In this document: positions 55,071 to 64,000 of the stretch, piece after piece
How positions within the stretch are numbered: position 1 is the stretch's first letter
Layout: each line of letters starts with the position of its first letter
Assembly (NCBI GenBank): GCA_949126835.1
Contig: OX421495.1
Span: 1,734,552 to 1,798,551, forward strand
DNA from: Anisus vortex
Lineage: Eukaryota; Mollusca; Gastropoda; Planorbidae
DNA: 64,000 bases
Reading direction: 5' to 3'
Notes under the pieces: model-generated
Databases searched by the model: none
Told to the model about the DNA's origin: nothing
Seen by the model: only the letters and a program-made list of their open reading frames with translations
Translations under genes and position numbers: made by a program

Positions 55071-57309
55071 ATTACAACGTAGCAAATGTTCTATTAGTAA
55101 ACTTTGTATTGAAATTTTTGGAAAGAGCATAATATATATATATATATATATATAACTTTAAAAAAATGTGCTCAAAGGAATAATATGTATGTGCTTTTTT
55201 TTAAATTTATTTTCCCATTTTTTCTTAGAAGTGTATTAAAAATGTTTTAATGAAATAGTAAAGTAAAATTTCAGATACTTTATATTTATTCTCCAGAATT
55301 GTAATTGTAATGCTATCCTAAACCAGAGATCTAATTAGGTAAAACTTTGTGCAAAACAATGTGAGATATCAAATATTTTTAATGTTGAATGTTTACATTT
55401 TCTGTGAAATTTTAAAACTAAAAGTGTTTCTATAAATAACTATAAAAACAAAATATATTTTTTTTTTGCAATTTCATAAAATAAAGTAAAATGTCTTCTG
55501 GCTATAAAATTATGGAAAAGTCAACAAAGATTTATTTTATACATTTATAAATTTAACAGCTTGTGTGTTGACTCACCATCAATCCATTGGCAAAATTTAA
55601 TTGCATTGTGTTAATAAATAAATATTTTTCAAGTTAATATTTAATTGTCCATTGCAATGCTATAAAGTGTTGAAAATCGGTAGTGTTTTCTTTTTCAATT
55701 TTCTTTACCGCCCTTGGCTTATTTCATTTAATTTTGGACAACTTTTAACCTAATTAATCAATGTAGGATCTTTTTTCACAAAAAAAAACTACAAGTAAGT
55801 TTTATCATTATCTTATTTTGCCTACTTCATTATGGTACCATTTTGTGGGATTGCATTATAATTATGCACTTCTTCCTCTATTTTCTTTATGCAATTCAGG
55901 GCCATCAATTTAGCAATTGTAACTCTTATTAAAGTTTAATTTTGAGATTAAAAAAATCTTGTTTGATTACAATCATAAGTATTTTACAACAAAAAAAAAA
56001 GAGATATATTTATAATATACACTGATACCGTAGTTTATTTGTCCAGTTGTTTGTCAGATATATTCATAATATACACTGATAGTTTATTTGTCCAGTTGTT
56101 TGTCAGATATATTCATAATATACACTGATAGTTTATTTGTCCAGTTGTTTGTCGACCAGTTTTTTATTTTACTTTGGTAGAAAGTTTTTTTTAGATTGTG
56201 TGCTATATGACCTTGACATTGTGAATGTGCCTTGATTTTTTTGTGAACATTTAGTTTTGACATGGGACACAACTTGAGAGAAAGCTGCTGTATTTGTTAT
56301 AAAATAAATGGTATGTTCTTTGATTTGAACAGTTTGTTATTTGCAGTATGTTGTGTTGTTTTATTCCTTTAAAATTTGTTTATATTTAACATATTTTTTC
56401 ATTTGTGGTCTGTTTCCCTGCTGGACCATAGGCCACACACCACAAAGGCTCTCCATGCACCCTCCCTCAGTCCTGAGCAAGTGTCTCAAATTGTCTTCAG
56501 TTTTATCCCACCATGCTGTTATCTGTGTCAAGTTCATGGATCCAGGTTATTTTTAGTACCTATGACTCTTTTTTTTTCCTCTTGCTGGTCCCAGGTGTAG
56601 GCCTGTCTTTTGATGCTGGTATATAGAAGTAAACCATCAGAGCTGTATCAACTTCCTCTTGTTCACCAGGCCATGTAAATGCATCATTTTTCTACTTACT
56701 GAGTACAGTGTAATATTGTATAATGGTAAAATTGAAATACAGATTAGAGTCTTAAATTATAATAAATCTTGTCCAAAAAACTTAGATAACAATTTTAAAA
56801 CATTAATATTTCTTTGTGTAAAGTTTGTATTAATTTGAGGGTTTCAAATATATAATGTTTATCAATACATTAAATCTTGATACTAGTTTACAAAACTAAC
56901 AAAACTGATTTTGTTAAAACAAGTAATAAATAAATAAATACCACTTGTTAAATAATTTAATGAGGCAGCAATATATAATTTAATTGTTAACATTTCACAC
57001 ATACATAATCATTTAAGATAATGCATAGAGACAGAAAATAAATAAAATAGCTTATAATAATAATTTTTTTTTTACTGTAACTTTGTTGAATATATTGTTA
57101 ATGCACTTAACTTAAGTTACAACACATTTCTGAATGTATGAACCATTATAAATTATATTTATTTTTCTGTATCACAATACGATATAATTTAATTAATAAA
57201 TGAAGTACATTAAATACAATGCATATTAATTAACAGGCTAGGAGAATATTTCTTTCATAACAACAGTGTACTTGTGTAGAGTAACAATGCAGTAGGTCAA
57301 CTTGAGCTT
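55071..57309. other. SMIM12 3' region and intergenic DNA before the PLD3-like gene
   Basis: AT-rich, with a (TA)n run at 55133-55155. There is a 49-bp tandem repeat at about 56003-56153 and a GC-richer patch at about 56400-56680 that is not recognised. No coding region is supported. Confidence 0.55.
56003..56153. repeat. 49-bp tandem repeat, three copies
   Basis: The unit is agtttatttgtccagttgtt, then tgtcagatatattcataata and tacactgat. Copies at about 56032, 56081 and 56130; the first is partly diverged. Confidence 0.85.
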
Positions 57310-60300
57310 TTAATAAACATCACGAGAAAATGAAGAGTTCCAGTCTCTGTTAAAAATGTGGATAAGCTGCTGACGAACACTGCTGTTGTTTGTCACAGAT
57401 TCTTGTAGAATGAATCCAACACCTCCTGTGTTTACAAAATAGTCTCCAGACCAATTGGATGTACCTAAATGGTAGAGATAGAAATAGAAAAATGGTCATA
57501 TTATCATAGATATCTATCTAGATGTATATCTATGATATCATTAGGAAGTTTAATAAAAGTGCTGTATCAATTTTAGATGAAATGAATTCATTTTTAAATC
57601 AAGCTAAGTTGAAAATTAAAATGGTGGAAAGAAATTAACTTCTAAAACAAATTATTATATTAGGCTAAACATTTAATGACTATCTTAAAAAAATGTCAAT
57701 AATTTTTAATGATATTCCTGTGGAAACAGTAGTCAAATTTGTTTAAATCAGAAATCTATCATGCATTTAAATGTGGGAAAGTTGCATAACTACCAGAGCA
57801 CTGACAATTCCACTATCACTATTATTTTTTTCTATTATATTTATCTTCAGTTGAGGGAGAAGTAAATCTCAAGCTCAACATTTTCAAAAGCTTGATAGGA
57901 AATCAATTTATGTGATCTTAAATCCTTAGCATAAGATAGGCCTACATATTTTACTGAAGGGAGGAATAGATCATGATGTAGAATAGAGTTGGCAATGGCA
58001 TGTCCGACAACTCGCCTGTGCACTGATCCTCACTCAAAGGTAGTGATTGTTTGTACCCCATATCACGCAAGTTTTCTAGTTAATGAAGAGTTATCAGACT
58101 TTGTTGATACACATGACAAACATGTCTGTGTCAAAACTAACCTATATAAGCATGCTGATCTGTAACCATGTATTTACTGTGACTGACCCTTGAAAAAGGA
58201 ATGTGTCTTTGCACTGTTGTATAGGCAGGCACTGTGAACAGTTTCTGTGGAAAAGAACAAGGAAACTTAAAAATTTTTTTACAATTCTGCAAATGAAGCA
58301 AACTATACATAAAAACAATGCAGCTATAATAAATATTTTATTGAACTTACCACATGAATGTTGACTTTAAGAACTGTTGCATTTTGTAAGACATTCAGAG
58401 AATTCAAGAAAGCATACATGTCTCTTTTTGTGTGTGACCATTTGCTAGCAAGCAGATGCACAGCAACTTTCTTGTTTATTGCAGCTTTCCTTAATTCATC
58501 GTCAATGATTGGCCAGTATCTGATTTAAGGTATAGATATAAACATTTACAATAGGTTTATTTACAATTTCAATTAGGAATATTTCATTTTCAAAGAAATT
58601 AGTAACAAACTTGAGCATTAATTTTAAAGAAAAACTTGCAATTATTTTAGTGTTTTAAATAATATAATGAAAAGAGATGAAACAATTAGCTCACACTTGA
58701 GGAGTGGAATAAATTATCAAGGGGATATAATCCATAACAGAGATGTAAATGAATTCCTTAGCTGCTCGAATAACACTGACGATAGCATCAATGTCTCCCA
58801 TACGGCCGTCAGGACAGAACAGTGGTGGAGAACTCTAGTGTGATCAAAATAAATTAGTAATATCAGCAGAATGCAGAGCATGACTTTTAATGTTAGATTT
58901 AATATAATTTATTTGTGTTGTCATCGTAAGTTAAAAAACAAAAACAACAAATAAAAAAAATCAAGTTTTCAGTAGTTCTTGGAAATAAACGGGCACATTA
59001 TAATTTTTTATATAGAATTCTCATTACTATTACATGTAAGACTATTTGGTTCAACTACCGGTACTTTAAAACAGCTAATTAAATCAATTTCACATAAAGA
59101 ATTTTTTTGTAAATAATGTAAGCAGCCCTTTATATTATTATGGGGCCTAAAAATATTTTTTACTAATAAATTATATCGTTAGCCTACATAAATATATTTA
59201 ACCTTACTATAAAGAATGTACACAACCTTACCGACAAATAAACAAGTGCTTTTGTTTGATTGTACTGTACTTGATGAGGATTGGTTGCATTTATATCGGT
59301 GTCAAAGGCAGAAAGCGATGTGCTAGATAAGCTTGGTTCAGACACGTTGCTAAGATACCAGTAGACCTGTAGAAAAATGTGTATTACAAAAAACAAACTA
59401 GCATGTTTATCAAAGTTAGTTTACTAAATGTTTATCTCTTTTTTATAATGCATGCGAAAATATTTATTATAAACATGTTTCTTGTAATCAATTTTGTATG
59501 TGTACTAAATAAATCAATAAAACTTTTTAAAATTGTAATTTCAATTGAAAATAAATAAAAATAGTCAAAGACTTGCAGTGGCACTTAAAAAAAGAAAATT
59601 CATATTTTTAAATTAAACATCCAATCAGAACATGTCTTGATACACCTGAGTTTAATCAATCAACCAATCCTGCACTCTGACAGTTTGCTACCTGGTTACA
59701 TGCTGACTGAATGCAGTTTATAAATATTTATTTAACCTCATTCTCACAATGTTGCCCTCTGTCACCATAGCATACTTATAAATTATAAATAACAATTAAT
59801 ATATAAAGGAACAAAACTAGAAAAAAAAATTGTTATCCAAATTTTTGAAAAATTCATTATAAATAAATTAACAGTTTGTTTGTTTTTGGCTTACTTGAAA
59901 CAGTTTCTCTGCATCTGAAGTTAGAGTTGGACAATCTTCAATCAACACTCCAAGCTCTTTAACCTGGAGCAAGAAAAAACTAAAGCTAAACTTGTTTTCC
60001 AAACTATATAGGTAGGCCTATTAGATACATTCACTTGCCGAATATGTGTTGCCAACCTGTGGTATATCTCTGTTCAACGTGATGTTCAATTACATACCTG
60101 TGTATAAGATCTCCAATCAAAGTTGGCACTGCCAATGTAAGCATGCAAGTTATCTACAACCCACATTTTGGTGTGCATGACCCCTGCATGAAGTAACTTC
60201 TGGAAGTCTATGGTCCTCACCTGGGCCCCAGCTAGTAGAAATATAATTTATATCTGGTAAATATCTGGGAAGAAACCCCATTAAATAAAATCTGTATTAT

Positions 60301-61993
60301 CTGTTAGTATTATTAATTATATTAATTATAATTTTTATTTTAAAGACAATCACTTAAAATTAATTTATAACAAAGTTATCACTTATAAAATAATGTTATG
60401 GCTTGCACGCAAGGACTGGAAATGTTAAGAACTTACAAGTGTAACACAATTGGTAATTTTTAAGGTAAAAAAAAAGGATGGCCATTTCACCAATTTAATT
60501 CCTAGTTCCAGAGATGCAGCGTTCACTAATTTCCAGGGACATGACATACTAGAGTATTCAGGTATTATCATTAGGTATATATAGCTAGCACAATACTTTT
60601 TTTCTTATCTTACAGCCTACATTACAGACGCTCCTTCTATAAAGAAGATTTTTGCATCCTACGCTCATCCGTGGTCCGAGTCTAGTCTTGCATTTTTATT
60701 AATGTTTTAAATGATGTAAAGTTACTGGTTTTCCTTGTTTGTTCAGGCAACCCATTCCATGCCCGAATGCCACTTGGGAAGAAAGAGTACTTATATGCAT
60801 TTGTTCTCGCATAAGGGATAAGGAAAGTGTTTTTGCCTTTATGTTTATCTGAGCTTTGCAAAAGGTTGTTATTGGGTTGTATTTCTAAATTAGAGTTAAT
60901 GCCTTATTTATTATTACTACTTTACTCTTTGCATTCAATACACTCAATTTACTCAATACACAGCCATCTTTAATTTTCCCAAACAAATGCTAGGAACTAA
61001 AACCCATGGGAGCTCAAGAAAAAAACCCAAACCCTGGCTGTCATCAAGATTGGAACATGGTATGACAATCCAAGTGTGCTGTCATCACCTCACCGTGCCC
61101 CCAAATTTCTTCTTAAGGAATTTCAGATTAGCAAAGTAACCTTTTCAATACATTTTAAAACTAAAGCAAAAGTAAAATGTATAATTCTGCATGAGCCTAT
61201 AATAGTATACTATTAGAATTTCAACTGCAATACTTTTTACCTGAAGCTAATCTGTCAGTATTGTTGCTCGTTGTGTTCTGCACAATTTTCACATCAATTG
61301 TTCCATTAGAAACAATGTTGAAAAGATCAGAAAAAATGTCTTCTCCCTATGTAGACAAATAAGCAAAAGTTTTTTTTAAATTACAATATCTAATATTGGG
61401 GCAAAGTCACTCTAAAGTATTCAAAATTGATGGTAAAAGTGTTTTAACCTCAAAAGAACTGTAGTCATAAACTTCAGTGTCTGACCCAAGCAATGTCCAG
61501 TAAAATGAAGCAAGATGAATACTCTTTGTGGCTCTTGCCAGCAACCGCTTATGGGCGGAATAGGTGGACATTTGCGATGAATCATTAGATGCGAACGTAA
61601 GATTCTCTGGTATACTCTCAACAATGGTAAATCTGAAAAATTTCAAATTTGTTTTACCTCTCAGCACAGAATATGTAGGTCCAATATATTTAGTCAATAG
61701 TTGGCAAAGATTTAAATTATTGGGCCAAATGGAGTGTGCAGAAAAAATGTAGTTAGCACATACATATAGCATCCTATGTTTATTATTATTTCTCTTTTGC
61801 CTGGCTGAAAGGTTAAAAACAAGTTTTACAGTTACTCAATTAGTTCCATCACTCACGTGCATGAATTTAACTCCTGAGGTGAGCCTGTCGGTGTAATGTC
61901 ATTGTTATCAATGAGATGTATCTGACCATTGCTTGTTATAAACAGACACAACGTGGTGACACCAGTCATATACAAAAAGGTGATCAAGTTCAT
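57310..61993 (-). CDS. PLD3: Phospholipase D family member, PLD3/PLD4 type
   Basis: In mammals PLD3 and PLD4 are endolysosomal 5'-3' exonucleases for single-stranded nucleic acid. Exons (- strand): 61993-61857, 61632-61449, 61346-61241, 60231-60098, 59963-59895, 59366-59232, 58834-58695, 58519-58351, 58244-58142, 57464-57310; 443 aa, phases agree. A hydrophobic segment at residues 2-20 acts as signal or anchor, with almost no cytosolic tail. Then VESIPENL and ASFYWTLL match the family. HKD motif 1 is H162-T-K164...D169 followed by [12 protein letters not shown] motif 2 is H380-S-K382...D387 followed by [10 protein letters not shown]. Both catalytic His/Lys pairs are intact. NXS/T sites are common, as expected for a lumenal protein. 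Whether it is orthologous to PLD3, PLD4 or both is not decided. The exon 7 donor was set at gtgagc because the earlier GT breaks the frame. Confidence 0.93.
60355..60832 (-). repeat. Right arm of the inverted duplication: LINE 3' end plus adjoining DNA
   Basis: Reverse complement of 1-465. 60600-60832 is the LINE tail and RT C-terminus; 60355-60600 is the extra sequence, which includes a SINE-like scrap (gcagcgttcactaatttcca). It lies in PLD3-like intron 3. LINE sequence continues past 60832 to about 60920, corresponding to DNA left of the window. Confidence 0.88.
61010..61105 (-). mobile_element. SINE family A fragment
   Basis: aaccctggctgtcatcaaga, ttggaacatggtatgac and cacctcaccgtgcccc: the head half of the family, reversed and diverged. 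It lies in PLD3-like intron 3. Confidence 0.45.
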
Positions 61994-62692
61994 TTTGTTT
62001 TATCTGTAACAAAAAAACAATATTAACTGATGAAATAACAAACATGATAATAATATTCTCATAATTTGGACATAAAAAATATAATAGCCAATATTTCTCT
62101 CATTAAAAAAAAACTATAGGCCTACCTATAATATTGCACACCTGTCAAAATATAGCAAATGAAAAAAGTAAGAGTAGACCAATTGTAAGTTGTAAACCTT
62201 ATCTAAACTTTTTTTGAGACACATTTTAAAATTTTTTTTTTATCTAGTACTTAGTACTTTCTTATCAGTAGAAAGTCCAAATCTCAAGATGGGAACTTTA
62301 CAAAAAGAAAGTTGGCAGCTAGCATTAAAATCACTGATTTCAGCAGTTTTGGCTTTAGGTCAGTTACAGGTATTTAGAAAAATGATTAATTCTGTATTTT
62401 ATTGACATACATTTATTTTGCTGACACATTCATTACTATACTGATGATCTTTAACTTATTAAAAATGGGACATTACTCTATTATCTCAACAAGCTCAAGT
62501 CATTTTAGACATTTGCTCAATCATCTTGTGGTGTTTAGAAACCATTTATGTCTTATTTGGCATTCTGCTTTCTTTTTTTTTTTTAGAAATGGTCTAGTCC
62601 AGAGATGCCTGAGCCACCATCCAAGGGACATATCATCGTATTCAAGAAAATGTCTTTTACTACTGCAAGAGAAAGACTTGAAGAATGATAAA
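61994..62692. other. Upstream region of the PLD3-like gene
   Basis: The probable start of the 5' UTR and promoter (to the right, since the gene is on -). A 'tttatctgtaac' acceptor-like site in the - strand sense (gttacag, 62001-62007) suggests a non-coding first exon further right. Two open frames of about 60-110 codons here have no supporting feature. Confidence 0.4.
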
Positions 62693-62812
62693 AACACTTT
62701 CCTTATCCCTTATGCGAGAACAAAGGCATAAAAGCACTCTTTCTTACCATTGGCATTCAGACATGGACTTTATTTATAGAATGAGCATCTGTAATATTTA
62801 AGATAAGAGTGA
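62693..62812 (+). mobile_element. LINE 3' fragment with internal deletion
   Basis: acactttccttatcccttat, gcgagaacaaaggcataaaa and ccattggcattcagacatgg, then directly tttatagaatgagcatctgt: the middle of the module is missing. Confidence 0.7.
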
Positions 62813-63061
62813 GTTAATAGTCTTTGCATGTTGAAATGCTTTTAAACTATTTACTTGAAATAAAAATTAGTTTTAAACATTGTTCAATTAAAAAAAATTT
62901 AATAATAGGCCTACTGTATTTTACAAAATAATTTGAACATCATTTGTCTTTGGTTTGGGTGCTGACAAAGAATCTACAAGACTCTAAAATGGTACTTGCA
63001 ATGGGCTGAAAATAAAGTTGTCAGGAATTTTTCTTGCAGTTCAAAGCCTTCAACATCATTG

Positions 63062-63370
63062 CCTTACCTTATATATTATAGACACTCCTTCTATAAAGAA
63101 GATTATTGCGTCCTATGCTCATCTGTGGTCCGTGTCTAGTCTTGCATTTTTAATAATGTTTTAAATGATGTTGAGTTAATGGTTTTCCTGGTTTGTTCAG
63201 GCAACCCATTCCATGCCTGAATGCCACTCTGGAAGAAAGAGTACTTATACACATTTGTTTTGCATAAGGGATAAGGAAAGTGTTTTTGTCCTTATGTTTA
63301 TCTGAGCATTGCAACATTTTGTTATTGGGTTGTATTTCTGTATTAGAGTTTAATGACTTATGTATTTTTA
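63062..63370 (-). mobile_element. 5'-truncated LINE 3' end
   Basis: cttatatattatagacactc, cttctataaagaagattatt and gcgtcctatgctcatctgtg, then gttcaggcaacccattccat and ggataaggaaagtgtttttg: tail and RT C-terminal part reversed, close to the 60600 copy. Confidence 0.75.
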
Positions 63371-63600
63371 CTACTTTTGAAGCTAATGTTCTGTTCTGAG
63401 AACAGAAAAAAATGTTTTTAAATTCTATAAAAGGGAAAAATCTATAAATGGGATAACAGAGTTAATAAATAATGACTTCTTCAATTAATATTATACCTTG
63501 CAATGACAGAAAAATTGATTTACTAAGTTTCCTGTTATATTTTATTGACAAGTTTTCATCAGTTCTTTTCTTTGACTTTGGTTTTAACTAAATTTATTTA

Positions 63601-64000
63601 CTAGTGAATGAATCCAAGTTCCAACAAGTGAACTAGTGAATGAATCCAAGTTCCAACAAGTGAACTAGTGAATGAATCCAAGTTCCAACAAGTGAACTAG
63701 TGAATGAATCCAAGTTCCAACAAGTGAACTAGTGAATGAATCCAAGTTCCAACAAGTGAACTAGTGAATGAATCCAAGTTCCAACAAGTGAACTAGTGAA
63801 TGAATCCAAGTTCCAACAAGTGAACTAGTGAATGAATCCAAGTTCCAACAAGTGAACTAGTGAATGAATCCAAGTTCCAACAAGTGAACTAGTGAATGAA
63901 TCCAAGTTCCAACAAGTGAACTAGTGAATGAATCCAAGTTCCAACAAGTGAACTAGTGAATGAATCCAAGTTCCAACAAGTGAACTAGTGAATGAATCCA
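63601..64000. repeat. 32-bp tandem repeat, at least 12 copies, cut by the window end
   Basis: The unit is ctagtgaatgaatccaagtt, then ccaacaagtgaa. The copies are identical as far as can be read, and the array continues past 64000. Confidence 0.95.

Noticed and set aside
62402..62731. 109-codon frame near the PLD3-like gene start
   Set aside because: AT-rich, no conserved features, and it runs into a LINE fragment at 62693.

Overview
This window is animal nuclear DNA: AT-rich, with long introns, GT-AG splice sites and many LINE, SINE and DNA-transposon copies. The intergenic style (frequent AGGCCT-type motifs, tRNA-derived SINEs, abundant minisatellites, hAT and TTAA elements) and the vertebrate-like but divergent proteins suggest a mollusc, most likely a heterobranch gastropod. 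That placement is an inference, and the species cannot be read from the sequence.

Five conserved protein-coding genes were rebuilt exon by exon. Reading frame is kept across every junction used. (1) CRLS1, mitochondrial cardiolipin synthase, + strand, 6819-15675, 7 coding exons, 432 aa. (2) MTIF2, mitochondrial translation initiation factor IF-2, + strand, 25586-40532, 16 coding exons, 712 aa. (3) TMX1, thioredoxin-related transmembrane protein of the ER, - strand, 52168-44255, 8 exons, 267 aa. (4) SMIM12, small integral membrane protein, + strand, 54792-55070, 92 aa; it starts divergently from TMX1. (5) A PLD3/PLD4-type phospholipase D family member, - strand, 61993-57310, 10 exons, 443 aa, with both HKD motifs intact. 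There is also a tRNA-Ala (AGC)-like gene at 23329-23401 (-).

The rest is mostly repeats. A nearly full-length LINE (996-5020) carries an endonuclease, a reverse transcriptase and a C-terminal zinc finger, broken by one frameshift. At least eight loci carry the 3' end of a second LINE family, and a tRNA-headed SINE shares its hairpin tail. Another tRNA-derived SINE family has a dozen or so copies. Three hAT elements sit one inside another at 18164-23048, each with a perfect 8-bp target-site duplication. Other elements are two short hAT MITEs, two TTAA-flanked elements with subterminal hairpins, and two pogo/mariner-like TA elements. Large minisatellites fill introns of CRLS1 (38-bp unit, about 92 copies, with higher-order structure) and MTIF2 (45/50-bp unit, 3.3 kb). 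In both MTIF2 and TMX1 a tandem duplication has copied a 3' splice site together with the start of its exon, making decoy acceptors that lead straight to a stop codon.

No operon or dedicated multi-gene system was seen. The genes are housekeeping genes of mitochondria (CRLS1, MTIF2), ER (TMX1), membrane (SMIM12) and endolysosome (PLD3-like). The most novel material is in the repeats and in how they touch the splice sites.
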